Counted from the first letter of the stretch, positions 44,991 to 53,992 are shown. The stretch: DNA of 64,000 nt from Methylomonas sp. (GCF_023228165.1 NZ_JALOBS010000022.1:31651-95650), one strand, 5' to 3'. Made by a program: numbers and translations. Notes: generated by a model not told the origin, from the sequence alone.

Positions 44991-45236
44991 ATGAATCATG
45001 TGTATCTGGAACGGCATGATGACAAAGACAACCTGCATCGCTTTTATCAGATGTTTGTGACACCAGGCTTGTTTGACGATTGGTCGTTGGTACGGGAATG
45101 GGGCAGGGTGGGTTCGCCGGGTACGGTGCGGAAAGATTGGTTTGAGACTGAGGAAAAGGCGGCTAGTGCTAGGCAAGCGATATGCAAAGCGAAACTGAAA
45201 AAAGGGTATCTATTCATAATTGGCTGTGACAGTTAA
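44991..45236 (+). CDS. WGR-domain protein, copy 2 (intact)
   Basis: An 81-residue protein beginning MNHVYLERHDDKDNLHRFYQ. The full WGR core is present (REWGRVGSPGTVRKDWFETE), followed by KLKKGYLFIIG. WGR domains, known from PARP proteins and bacterial relatives, bind nucleic acid. The gene follows the recombinase after 31 bp, with GGGGAG 9 bp before the ATG. It serves as the reference for the shortened copy at 1810-2001 and the fragment at 47387-47509. Confidence 0.88.
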   Translation: MNHVYLERHDDKDNLHRFYQMFVTPGLFDDWSLVREWGRVGSPGTVRKDWFETEEKAASARQAICKAKLKKGYLFIIGCDS

Positions 45237-45307
45237 TTATGATTTTCTTAGCAGTCGCAGAACCTGACAATTATGTTCAGGATAGGCCCTTAAAAAATCG
45301 AGCTTTC

Positions 45308-45336
45308 TATAACAATAATTGTTATTCTTTGTTATA
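45308..45336 (+). promoter_or_regulatory. Inverted-repeat operator upstream of parDE
   Basis: AACAATAATTGTT (45311-45323) is a perfect inverted repeat with a 1-bp centre. An outer pair TATAACAA (45308-45315) and TTGTTATA (45329-45336) overlaps it. It lies 28 bp before the parD start, with GGAGG in between, and is the expected target for the ribbon-helix-helix antitoxin. Confidence 0.6.
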
Positions 45337-45363
45337 GATAGCCAAGTTGGAGGCATTAAAATC

Positions 45364-45624
45364 ATGAACATTTCCCTGAACCCTCATTTTGAAGAATTGG
45401 TAAAAGATAAGGTTAAAAGCGGCCTTTACAACTCAGTAAGCGAAGTCATGCGTGAGGCTTTGCGCTTATTGGAAGAGCGAGACCAGTTACGTGAACTACG
45501 ACTTGAGGAATTAAGGCGAGAAATACAGAAAGGCATAAATAGCGGCCCCGCAACGCCATTAGATATTGAGGAGATCAAGAAGCAAGGCAGGGCTCGACTT
45601 GCGACCCAACAAATAGAAGGTTGA
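45364..45624 (+). CDS. parD: ParD-family antitoxin
   Basis: An 86-residue ribbon-helix-helix protein. MNISLNPHFEELVKDKVKSG and YNSVSEVMREALRLLEERD are the hallmark ParD DNA-binding part. The acidic/basic C-terminal helix (LEELRREIQKGINSG) binds the toxin. The ATG at 45364 follows GGAGGCATTAAAATC, while a longer frame from 45319 runs through the operator. parE starts 7 bp after its stop. The arrangement is complete and probably functional. Confidence 0.93.
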   Translation: MNISLNPHFEELVKDKVKSGLYNSVSEVMREALRLLEERDQLRELRLEELRREIQKGINSGPATPLDIEEIKKQGRARLATQQIEG

Positions 45625-45631
45625 TATTTTG

Positions 45632-45919
45632 ATGCCACGTTTGTTAAAACGGCCAGAAGCCGAAAGTGACCTTGAAGAAATCTGGTGGCATATCGCACAA
45701 GACAGCCCAAACAACGCAGACAGCTTCCTTGATCGAATTCAGGAAACCTGTTCAGCATTGGCTGACCACCCGCAAATGGGAGTCAGCCGAGCCGAACTTA
45801 CAATGGATTTGCGCAGCCATCCAGTGGGAAATTACCTGATTTTCTATTTTCCGCTTGAAGACGGCATTGAAATTGTCCGTATTCTTCATAGATCGCGTGA
45901 CATTGAAAGATTATGGTAG
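45632..45919 (+). CDS. parE: ParE-family toxin
   Basis: A 95-residue RelE/ParE-fold toxin. MPRLLKRPEAESDLEEIWWH and FLDRIQETCSALADHPQMG are typical ParE, as are DLRSHPVGNYLIFYFPLEDG and the terminal VRILHRSRDIERLW. ParE toxins poison DNA gyrase. The start ATG 45632 is preferred to the adjacent in-frame TTG. Along with the other pairs, it would penalise loss of the island. Confidence 0.93.
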   Translation: MPRLLKRPEAESDLEEIWWHIAQDSPNNADSFLDRIQETCSALADHPQMGVSRAELTMDLRSHPVGNYLIFYFPLEDGIEIVRILHRSRDIERLW

Positions 45920-46009
45920 TCCCATTTTGATGGCTTTTTACTACTGCCCATAAAGGATGCCCAGCCACCGATTCCGATACGCTTCCACCAGTAGTGAATG
46001 TCGGCTTAT

Positions 46010-46516
46010 GGAAATGGCGAATTTACAGTTTCGGCCACTATGTATAGCTATCCATAGTGGCCGCTATGCATAGAACCTAACTATGAATAGAAGTAATCTA
46101 CACCCCACGGGTTTCCTACGACTAACAGTAGAGTCGCTATGCATAGTTTTAATGCTTGAAGGAAACGCGTAAATTTATTACCAGCTAGAATAAGGCCTCA
46201 AACTGGTTGCACATGGCGACATTCAAGCAAGTGAGCCACGAAATCATTAGCTGAAGAGTATCAATTGGCACTCAAGCAGCCATCCTCAATGTGATGCCTA
46301 ACAAATGTCCTTTGAATTGTCTGATTCGAGTAAACACTCATTCCAGAAATCCAGTAAAAATATGTAAAGCTTTTTAACTGATGACTGGCCGAAACATCAG
46401 TGAAATTAGGCTATGCAGCCGATAGCTTTTTAAGACTACTCATAGTTGCGTACTATGCATAGCGGCCACTATGTATAGCTATCCATAGTGGCCGAAACTG
46501 TGAGTACGCAAATTCC
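46010..46516. mobile_element. Non-coding element with palindromic inverted ends (MITE-like)
   Basis: The two ends are inverted copies over about 65 bp. Each carries a 30-bp palindrome with arms GGCCACTATG and CATAGTGGCC (46033-46062 and 46464-46493), flanked inside by CTATGCATAG and outside by CAGTTTCGGCC. The outermost 19 bp (from GGAA) match at 14 positions. The 507 bp between hold no gene, but further TATGCATAG motifs occur inside (near 46138 and 46453). This is the layout of a MITE or other non-autonomous element. A similar end lies alone at 26337-26364. The rest of the 45920-46687 gap shows nothing else. Confidence 0.6.
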
Positions 46517-46687
46517 TACAAACCAATAATTTCTGCCAATTTTATTCTCAGATCCATCGCAATAAAACGCTTTTAGTCTGATACAAAAATTAGCGGCGAA
46601 ACCACGAACGCCCGATCAAAATCGCCATCTTTTACTATGAAATAAGGACGAACTGATTGGCCATCACTCGTCCTATTACCAGCAAAG

Positions 46688-47290
46688 CTATTCTTTCAGC
46701 GCTATCATCTCGGCCCGGTCTACGATGCTCAGTGTGATTTTGCCTTCCTGGCCCAACCAGCCAATACCTCGCTGGATGAATTTTTCTTCTTCCGGCAATT
46801 CTTTAATCAGTTTTGTAACCGAGGTAGCGCCGTTCCCAGATAAGTAATGCCAAATGCTGCCTGCGGTTAAACCGGTCCGCTCACTTGCCGATATTTCCGA
46901 CGTTGCCGCTATGGGTTCCGGGACTGCGGTTTCAGGCTTTTTCGGCGCTTTCTTTGCTGGACTAGATTTTTTTGCGGTGGTTTTGGTAGTTTTAGGCTCT
47001 TCGGTTTCGGCAGTGGGAGTTATGGCTGCTGTAGGCGGTTCAGTTAGCTTTTTAGTCGCTTTGACCGTTGGTATCTGTTCAGCCTTAGCGTTGGCTTCGA
47101 CATCCGGGGGCTTTTTCGGGGTTTTCTGCGCGGTGCTAGTTTTTTTAGCGGTAGTTTTACTCGCTACCGGCGCTGCAGGTTGTTCCGTTTTGGCATTTGT
47201 AGATAGGGGATTTTCGAGGGTGGTTTTAGGTTTCTTCGTCATGAAATACACCATAGTCAGGATGAAAAAGAGTAGTAACGCTTCAGTCAT
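46688..47290 (-). CDS. Lys/Ala-rich protein with C-terminal winged helix (DUF2582-like)
   Basis: A 200-residue protein. The first 16 residues are hydrophobic (EALLLFFILTMVYF). The middle, about 20-140, is a low-complexity repeat of lysine, alanine, threonine and proline (SKTTAKKTSTAQKTPKKPP) like histone H1 tails. The last 60 residues (AGSIWHYLSGNGATSVTKL, GIGWLGQEGKITL) match my memory of the DUF2582 winged helix. A start at M17 (MTKKPKTT, 47242) would drop the membrane segment. ATG 47290 has AGTCTCC nearby and no strong site. It may tether or compact DNA. Confidence 0.7.
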   Translation of the reverse strand: MTEALLLFFILTMVYFMTKKPKTTLENPLSTNAKTEQPAAPVASKTTAKKTSTAQKTPKKPPDVEANAKAEQIPTVKATKKLTEPPTAAITPTAETEEPKTTKTTAKKSSPAKKAPKKPETAVPEPIAATSEISASERTGLTAGSIWHYLSGNGATSVTKLIKELPEEEKFIQRGIGWLGQEGKITLSIVDRAEMIALKE

Positions 47291-47386
47291 GGAGACTCTT
47301 CATACAGGCTGCTGAATATTACTCGACTTTGCGCTGATCAGTCACAGAAAATCATTGAAGACTGCCCGCTTTGATTAACCTGCATC

Positions 47387-47509
47387 TGGGGCAGGGTAGG
47401 TTCACCCGATACCGTCAGAAAGGAGTGGTTTACCACGGAACAAGAAGCGGAATCGGCCAGCCAAAAAATCAGCAGTAAAAAAATTAAAAAGGGTTATCGT
47501 TTAAAATAA
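47387..47509 (+). pseudogene. WGR-gene fragment, copy 3 (3' end only)
   Basis: Forty codons read WGRVGSPDTVRKEWFTTEQE followed by AESASQKISSKKIKKGYRLK and a stop. This matches the second half of the WGR protein at 44991-45236, including the WGR motif missing from copy 1. There is a stop codon just upstream in frame and no start, and the first half and the recombinase are absent. It is a relic of a third recombinase/WGR cassette, marking the left border of the restriction island. Confidence 0.8.
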
Positions 47510-47571
47510 CGCAATGGGGGTTGTCATTCGTTAGATAATTAGAAGCTTTTTACCTGGAACACTTATAAATC

Positions 47572-49125
47572 ATGCTAGACGACATTAAAAGGACGCTCTG
47601 GGCTGCCGCCGATAAGCTGCGGGCCAACATGGACGCCGCCGAATACAAACATCTGGTGCTCGGCCTGATCTTCGTCAAATACATTTCCGACACCTTCGCA
47701 GCCCGCCGTGTCGAACTGACCCGACGCTTTACCGACGAGAGCGACGAATATTTCCTGCATGAGTGCGACGATGACATGCTGGCTGAGGAACTGGAAGACC
47801 GCGACTATTATAAAGAGGTCAATGTGTTCTGGGTGCCGGAAACCGCACGATGGGAAGCCATCCGCGCCGCCGCGAAACAAGCAAATATCGGCAAACAAAT
47901 TGATGACGCGCTGGCGATTATCGAAACCGAAAACCCCAAGCTGAAAGGCATACTGGATAAACGCTATGCCCGCGCCCAACTGCCAGATGGCAAGTTAGGC
48001 GAACTGGTGGATCTGGTGTCCACTATCGGTTTCGGCGATGATCCCGGCCAAGCCCGCGATGTGTTGGGACAGGTCTACGAATACTTCCTCGGTCAGTTCG
48101 CTAGTGCCGAAGGCAAGAAAGGCGGCCAGTTTTATACTCCCGCCAGCATCGTTAAAACTCTGGTTGCCGTGCTGGCTCCGCATCATGGCAAAGTCTACGA
48201 CCCTTGCTGCGGTTCCGGTGGCATGTTCGTGCAATCGGAAAAATTCATCGAAGCCCACGGCGGCAAGCTCGGCGACGTGTCGATCTACGGTCAGGAATCC
48301 AACCCCACCACCTGGCGCTTGGCGGCAATGAATCTGGCGCTACGCGGCATCGACTTCAATCTGGGCCGCGAACCCGCCGATACCTTCACCCGCAACCAGC
48401 ATCCGGATTTACGCGCCGATTTCATCCTGGCCAATCCGCCGTTCAACATCAGCGACTGGTGGCACGGCAGCCTGGAAGGCGACCCGCGCTGGGTGTACGG
48501 CACGCCGCCGCAAGGCAACGCCAACTACGCCTGGTTGCAGCACATGCTCTACCAGCTCAAGCCCAACGGCCGCGCCGGCATTGTGCTGGCCAACGGCTCC
48601 ATGAGTTCCAGCCAGAACAGCGAAGGCGACATCCGCAAAGCGATGGTCGATGCCGACGTGGTGGAAGTGATGATCGCTTTACCTGGTCAATTGTTTTTCA
48701 ACACTCAGATTCCGGCTTGTCTATGGTTTCTTGCCAAGGATAAAACCAGCCGCCAAGGTGAAGTGCTGTTCATCGATGCCCGCAAACTGGGCAGCATGAT
48801 TAGCCGGGTGCAGACGGAATTTACCGAGGAAGTGATAGCTAGAATTGCCGGCACGGTTGCAGCATGGCGAGGCGAAGCTGAGGCTGGAGAATATCAAGAT
48901 ACCCCTGGCTACTGCCGCAGCGTCAAACTGACCGAAATCGCTGAACATGGTCACGTCCTTACTCCCGGCCGTTATGTCGGGGCCGAAGCAATTGAGGACG
49001 ACGACGAAGCCTTTGCCGACAAGATGCAGAAGCTCACCGAAAAGCTTGGGGAGCAGATGGCGAAAGGGACAGAACTCGATGCGTTGATCCGGCAGAAGCT
49101 GGGAGGGCTAGGGTATGAGTTCTGA
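47572..49125 (+). CDS. hsdM: Type I restriction-modification methyltransferase HsdM
   Basis: A 517-residue N6-adenine methyltransferase. The N-terminal helical domain (KRTLWAAADKLRANMDAAEY) is followed by GQFYTPASIVKTLV, the AdoMet-binding motif DPCCGSGGMF (from 210) and the catalytic NPPF (288-291). With HsdS it methylates a bipartite site, and with HsdR it forms the restriction complex. It starts the island. The end overlaps the YhcG-like gene by 11 bp. It appears intact. Confidence 0.95.
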   Translation: MLDDIKRTLWAAADKLRANMDAAEYKHLVLGLIFVKYISDTFAARRVELTRRFTDESDEYFLHECDDDMLAEELEDRDYYKEVNVFWVPETARWEAIRAAAKQANIGKQIDDALAIIETENPKLKGILDKRYARAQLPDGKLGELVDLVSTIGFGDDPGQARDVLGQVYEYFLGQFASAEGKKGGQFYTPASIVKTLVAVLAPHHGKVYDPCCGSGGMFVQSEKFIEAHGGKLGDVSIYGQESNPTTWRLAAMNLALRGIDFNLGREPADTFTRNQHPDLRADFILANPPFNISDWWHGSLEGDPRWVYGTPPQGNANYAWLQHMLYQLKPNGRAGIVLANGSMSSSQNSEGDIRKAMVDADVVEVMIALPGQLFFNTQIPACLWFLAKDKTSRQGEVLFIDARKLGSMISRVQTEFTEEVIARIAGTVAAWRGEAEAGEYQDTPGYCRSVKLTEIAEHGHVLTPGRYVGAEAIEDDDEAFADKMQKLTEKLGEQMAKGTELDALIRQKLGGLGYEF

Positions 49126-50167
49126 TCATCCTGTGATTCCAGCAAGGCCAACCGGTTATGGCGATTTTCTTGTCGACATCAAAAAGCAAATCCGCCAGTG
49201 CCAACATCAGGCTCTCCGGGCAGTCAACAAGGAACTGCTGGCTCTGTACTGGTGGTTGGGCGAAAACATCAGCCGCCGTCAGTCTGAACAAGGCTGGGGC
49301 AAGTCGGTTGTCGAAAATCTGGCTGCCGACTTGCAGGCAGAGTTTCCGGGGCGAAACGGGTTTTCCGTCCAGAACTTGTGGGCGATGCGCCAGTTTTACA
49401 ACGAATACAAGGACAAGCCAATTCTCCAATCACTGATAGGAGAAATCAGCTGGGCAAAAAATCTGCTGATCATGGCGCGCTGCAAGGACGATCTGGAACG
49501 CGAGTTTTACCTGCGCGCCACTGCCCGTTTCGGCTGGACAACCAAGGTGCTGCAACACCAGCTCGACAACCAGAGTTACCGGCAATATCTCAGCGGGCAA
49601 ACCAACTTTGACGCCGCCGTACCGGAAAGCGTCAAGGCGCAAGCCATGCTGGCGGTCAAAGATCACTACACCTTCGATTTTCTCGGGCTGGCTAACGCGC
49701 ATTCCGAACGCGAACTGGAAGAAGCACTGGTCCGCAACCTGCGCCGCTTCCTTGACGAAATGGGTGGCTATTTTGCCTTTGTTGGCAACCAGTACCGGCT
49801 GGAGGCAGATGGTAAGGACTACTTCATTGACCTGCTGCTCTTCCACCGCCGCCTGCGTTGTCTGGTCGCTATTGAGCTGAAAATTGGCGAATTCAAACCC
49901 GAACACAAAGGCCAAATTGAGTTCTACCTCGATCAGCTCGACCAGCACCACCGGCTGGACGGTGAAAATCCCGCTATTGGCATCGTTATTTGCCGCAGCA
50001 AAACCAGAACCGTGGTCGAGTATGCACTACGCACCACCAACCACCCATTGGGTATTGCGACTTACACCGTCACCCCGCAACTCCCGGCAGACTACCGCAA
50101 CGACCTGCCCAGCCCGGAACAGATCACCGAACGACTGAAGGGCTGGGGCGAGGAGGTTGGGGTATGA
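49115..50167 (+). CDS. yhcG: YhcG-like PD-(D/E)XK nuclease-domain protein (DUF1016)
   Basis: A 350-residue protein. The N-terminal DUF1016 part (ALRAVNKELLALYWWLGENI, NGFSVQNLWAMRQFYNEY) precedes a nuclease domain: ELEEALVRNLRRFLDEMG, then KDYFIDLLLFHRRLRCLVAI and ELKIGEFKPEHKGQ. The D and E-x-K of a PD-(D/E)XK site are visible (FIDLLLF, IELKIG). The family is common inside type I restriction loci. Its exact activity is not well established. It is embedded between hsdM and hsdS with overlaps on both sides, so it is translated with them. Confidence 0.93.
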   Translation: MSSDHPVIPARPTGYGDFLVDIKKQIRQCQHQALRAVNKELLALYWWLGENISRRQSEQGWGKSVVENLAADLQAEFPGRNGFSVQNLWAMRQFYNEYKDKPILQSLIGEISWAKNLLIMARCKDDLEREFYLRATARFGWTTKVLQHQLDNQSYRQYLSGQTNFDAAVPESVKAQAMLAVKDHYTFDFLGLANAHSERELEEALVRNLRRFLDEMGGYFAFVGNQYRLEADGKDYFIDLLLFHRRLRCLVAIELKIGEFKPEHKGQIEFYLDQLDQHHRLDGENPAIGIVICRSKTRTVVEYALRTTNHPLGIATYTVTPQLPADYRNDLPSPEQITERLKGWGEEVGV

Positions 50168-51474
50168 GTTCTGAGTGGCAGCCAACTACATTGGCAAAGT
50201 TTGCAGATATAAATCCGAAGCGACCGATAGAAAAAGGAACAATTGCTCCATTTATTGAGATGGCCGCGTTGCCAGTCCATTCGAGGGACGTGTCTTTTTC
50301 TGATGTGTCTGAAAGATCATTCTCTGGTGGTGGGTCAAAATTTACAAATGGCGATACCCTGCTTGCGCGTATTACTCCTTGCCTAGAAAATGGAAAAACG
50401 GCTCTTATTTCATGCCTCCCATTGAATATCAATGGTCACGGATCAACAGAATTTATTGTTTTAGCCCCACAAATACCGACAGACCGAAATTTTTTGTATT
50501 ACCTTGCGAGAAGCGAAGAATTTAGAACCTTTGCGATTTCCCGCATGGAAGGGACATCAGGTAGACAGCGAGTACCAAATGGTGCGGTGGCGCAGTTTTC
50601 ATTTCTTTGCCCACCGGAGACTGAGCGAAAGGCGATTGGGGAATTGCTTGCCATCTTAGACGACCGCATTTATCTGCTACGCGAAACCAACGCTACGCTC
50701 GAAGCTATCGCCCAAGCGCTGTTCAAATCGTGGTTTGTCGATTTCGACCCCGTCCACTCCAAACAACAAGGCCGCATCGCCGAAGGCATGGACGAAGCCA
50801 CCGCCGCGCTGTTTCCCGATAGTTTTGAGCAATCGGAATTGGGGTTGGTGCCGAGGGGGTGGAGAGTCACGCCCATTTATGAGCTAGCCACTTACATAAA
50901 TGGTGCTGCCTACAAAGCATTTGAGCCGAATCTCGAATGTCGTGGCTTACCGATCATCAAAATTGCAGAGCTTAAAGCGGGTGTCACATCGCAAACAGCC
51001 TACTCCGACGTTGCCATGCCAGAGAGATACCGTATAGATATTGGCGATATTTTATTTTCTTGGTCTGGAAATCCAGACACCTCGATTGATACATTCGTCT
51101 GGCACCATGGTAAGGCATGGTTGAACCAGCATATCTTCCGTGTAATTCCGCATGCTGCTGGGGAACGTTCGTTTGTTTTACAAATGCTTAAAAAATTGCG
51201 CCCAACGTTTGCCGAATTAGCCCGGAACAAACAAACTACTGGGTTAGGTCATGTAACTGTGGCAGATATGAAATGCCTGTTTGTCATTCATCCAGATAAG
51301 TCCGCCCTTGATCTTTTTCACACAATAGTTGCTCCAATCCACGAGCGAATATTCGAGAACGAAAAACAAGCCAAAACCCTCGCCACCCTCCGCGATACCC
51401 TGCTGCCCCGTCTAATATCTGGCCAACTCCGCCTGCCAGAATCTGAAATTCAAGTGAGTATGTTCAATGAGTGA
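50164..51474 (+). CDS. hsdS: Type I specificity subunit HsdS
   Basis: A 436-residue specificity subunit with two target-recognition domains. The first (SEWQPTTLAKFADINPKRPI) ends with the conserved helix region PPETERKAIGELLAILDDRI. The second starts SELGLVPRGWRVTPIYELAT and ends with NEKQAKTLATLRDTLLPRLI. Each domain reads half of the split recognition site. Start 50164 overlaps the yhcG stop (ATGA). A longer frame from 49990 runs through yhcG in another phase and is not used. It overlaps mcrB by 8 bp. Confidence 0.94.
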   Translation: MSSEWQPTTLAKFADINPKRPIEKGTIAPFIEMAALPVHSRDVSFSDVSERSFSGGGSKFTNGDTLLARITPCLENGKTALISCLPLNINGHGSTEFIVLAPQIPTDRNFLYYLARSEEFRTFAISRMEGTSGRQRVPNGAVAQFSFLCPPETERKAIGELLAILDDRIYLLRETNATLEAIAQALFKSWFVDFDPVHSKQQGRIAEGMDEATAALFPDSFEQSELGLVPRGWRVTPIYELATYINGAAYKAFEPNLECRGLPIIKIAELKAGVTSQTAYSDVAMPERYRIDIGDILFSWSGNPDTSIDTFVWHHGKAWLNQHIFRVIPHAAGERSFVLQMLKKLRPTFAELARNKQTTGLGHVTVADMKCLFVIHPDKSALDLFHTIVAPIHERIFENEKQAKTLATLRDTLLPRLISGQLRLPESEIQVSMFNE

Positions 51475-53992
51475 AAAATTGATTATCCATAATTCGTTAT
51501 GGGACGAATTTTTAGCTCAATGGCCCCTCGATCATCTAAGTGAGTTAACACTTGACGAATATTCTAAGCCCGGCACGCAAGATGGTTTTACTTATTGGCT
51601 AGAGACAAAAACTGAAGATCTCGGTTCTGTTTGGGGTGGTTCATCCTTTAAATTCGGAATCTATCGCCGAAGTAATAAAAACGAGGCAATTAATGGAAGA
51701 GGTCTGATATTCGGTGATATTTATGCTTGGTATAGCAAATACGGAAGTACTCCGGAAGAAGCATTTAAAAACGTTAAGGCAGAAATACTGAAAGTGGCTG
51801 AGGCATCAAGGGAACGCGATCTTACAAAAGTAGATGACGCTAATCTTGGTGATGCCATTAAGTGGAAAGTGGCTTTTCTATACCAAGACCGAGAAAAACC
51901 ATGTGTATTGCCAATCTACAAAGCCGAAAATTTACGCGCCATTATCGGGCCGGCCAGTAAAAATTTGCCTTGTTCTAGTCTACATGAACAACTCATGCAA
52001 CAACGGGGTGGGCGCGAGTTATTTGCCTATGCCGATCAGCTATGGAATGAAAGCCAGAAAATACTAGCTGAAAAGCTGACTCATGAATCAGCGCTTGAGT
52101 ATCTGCAAAACCGGTTCAAGCCCATTAAAGACCCAGTGAAATACATGGCGGGGTTTTTCACTACTAAAGGAAGGCAGCTTGGTTTGGTTGGGCGAGGCTC
52201 GATTGTTAGCCTCTTCCTTGAGCCTGGCGACTGGCCGGCTTTGGTGCCCGGCGTTTCCTTAAGAACCCGCTTTTCAGCAAATACCCCACGAATTAATAGC
52301 CTAGAAGCCAATGTGCCTGAGTTGAATGTCGGTAAGCCAGCAGATCAGGTTGATGTCCATACAATGAACGAATTGATTGGTCTATGTGACGCCTATGACG
52401 ATATGGATGATAGTGAGGACAAACCTGTGAAAATAAATACTGAGGCGGCAGTAGATAACAATGCGTCACTCAATCAAATTCTCTATGGCCCGCCTGGTAC
52501 TGGAAAAACGTACGCCACTATCAATGAAGCATTGCGTATTCTCGATCCAGATTTTCTGGAAAAAAACAGAAGCAACCGCAAACATTTGAAGGAACGCTTT
52601 GATCACTTTGTGGGTTTGGGACAAGTGCGCTTTACTACATTTCACCAAAGCTTTAGTTACGAAGACTTTGTCGAAGGTTTGCGCGCGGAACTGGACGAAG
52701 ATAGTAAACAGCTGAACTATTACATCGAAGACGGTATTTTTAAATTGCTTTGCAATGCTGCGCGCGAAAAACCGGCCAGTAATTCTGCCATCGGCGTCAG
52801 TCAGAAACCGAGAGTTTGGAAAATATCGATTGATCGCGCTGGTAATAGCACTACACGTAACTACTGTTTGACCAACGGCGAAGCACGCATTGGATGGGGA
52901 CATGTCGGGGATATTCGTCATGCAAACCTTGATGATCCGAAGTGGGAACTTGGGTCGAACGACAGAAGTTGCCTTCAGTCGTTTGGAATGGAGGTTGCCC
53001 CTGGCGACATTCTTCTATGTATTCGATCAGTTACCAACGTGGCCGCTATTGGCGTGGTTCAGGGCGAATATCGTTATGAGCCATCCGTGCCGAGCGGAAT
53101 TATTGGTGATTATAATCACGTGTTACCGGTTAATTGGGTATTACCGGATATAGACTTTTCGATTTTGTCGTTGAATGGCCAAAAGCGCTTTACGTTAAAA
53201 ACGGTCTATGAATTAACGCGTTTTACTTGGGAGGAACTGGAGCGAGCTATATTAGCAGCAGGTTACCCGTTACCAAAACCTTCAGCTGCGATAGAGCAAG
53301 AGCCGAAGCGACCTTATGTGTTGATTATTGATGAAATAAACCGAGGCAATGTTTCGAGAATCTTAGGTGAGTTAATTACCCTGATTGAGCATTCAAAGCG
53401 TTCTGGTTCGGACGAAGTTCTGGAAGTGGTTTTACCTTATTCGAAAAAACGCTTTAGTGTGCCCGACAATGTTTATTTGATCGGTACTATGAACACCGCA
53501 GACCGTTCGCTCGCTGGATTGGATATTGCCTTACGTCGGCGATTTACCTTTAAGGAAATGCCCCCTAGACCCGATTTGCTTGATGAGATCGACATAGATG
53601 ATGTGAACATCGGCGAATTGTTACGAACAATGAATAACCGAATTGAGGTGCTGCTGGATCGAGACCATTGCCTGGGGCACGCTTATTTTATGTCGTTACT
53701 AGATGATCCTTCACTTGACGAGCTAAGTCGGATTTTTACAATGAATATCTTGCCATTATTGCAGGAGTATTTTTTTGAAGATTGGGAGCGGATCGTCTGG
53801 GTGTTGAACGACCAACGTAAGCCGAATGAACAAAAGTTTGTGCAAAATACGTCGGGAGCTAATCTGGATAGTTTGTCTCATTTGTTTGGAGCTGAAATTG
53901 CCGAAAGCTTGCAAGACAGGCGTTGGCATATCAATGAGGGAGCATTCAGCAACATTGAAAGCTATCGCGGCATTATTGGAGTTGGGGGATGA
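51467..53992 (+). CDS. mcrB: McrB-like AAA+ GTPase with inserted EVE/PUA-like domain
   Basis: An 841-residue AAA+ motor of a modification-dependent restriction system. Residues 1-300 hold an N-terminal domain (LGSVWGGSSFKFGIYRR), presumably for DNA reading. The AAA+ core has GPPGTGKT (341-348), FTTFHQSFSYEDFVEG, Walker B LIIDEINRG (D622-E623) and GTMNTADRS (from 673), the McrB hallmarks. Between them, about 447-590, is an extra segment (KPRVWKISIDRAGNSTTRNY, EVAPGDILLCIRSVTNVAAI). Its VWKI...GD.....R pattern resembles EVE/PUA-like readers of modified bases. It overlaps mcrC by 4 bp, so the two are co-translated. Confidence 0.9.
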   Translation: MSEKLIIHNSLWDEFLAQWPLDHLSELTLDEYSKPGTQDGFTYWLETKTEDLGSVWGGSSFKFGIYRRSNKNEAINGRGLIFGDIYAWYSKYGSTPEEAFKNVKAEILKVAEASRERDLTKVDDANLGDAIKWKVAFLYQDREKPCVLPIYKAENLRAIIGPASKNLPCSSLHEQLMQQRGGRELFAYADQLWNESQKILAEKLTHESALEYLQNRFKPIKDPVKYMAGFFTTKGRQLGLVGRGSIVSLFLEPGDWPALVPGVSLRTRFSANTPRINSLEANVPELNVGKPADQVDVHTMNELIGLCDAYDDMDDSEDKPVKINTEAAVDNNASLNQILYGPPGTGKTYATINEALRILDPDFLEKNRSNRKHLKERFDHFVGLGQVRFTTFHQSFSYEDFVEGLRAELDEDSKQLNYYIEDGIFKLLCNAAREKPASNSAIGVSQKPRVWKISIDRAGNSTTRNYCLTNGEARIGWGHVGDIRHANLDDPKWELGSNDRSCLQSFGMEVAPGDILLCIRSVTNVAAIGVVQGEYRYEPSVPSGIIGDYNHVLPVNWVLPDIDFSILSLNGQKRFTLKTVYELTRFTWEELERAILAAGYPLPKPSAAIEQEPKRPYVLIIDEINRGNVSRILGELITLIEHSKRSGSDEVLEVVLPYSKKRFSVPDNVYLIGTMNTADRSLAGLDIALRRRFTFKEMPPRPDLLDEIDIDDVNIGELLRTMNNRIEVLLDRDHCLGHAYFMSLLDDPSLDELSRIFTMNILPLLQEYFFEDWERIVWVLNDQRKPNEQKFVQNTSGANLDSLSHLFGAEIAESLQDRRWHINEGAFSNIESYRGIIGVGG

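Noticed and set aside
46854..47315. Forward frame rich in Val, Ala, Gly and Phe
   Set aside because: It is the mirror of the Lys/Ala-rich winged-helix gene. Hydrophobic antisense frames are expected opposite AAG/GCC repeats.
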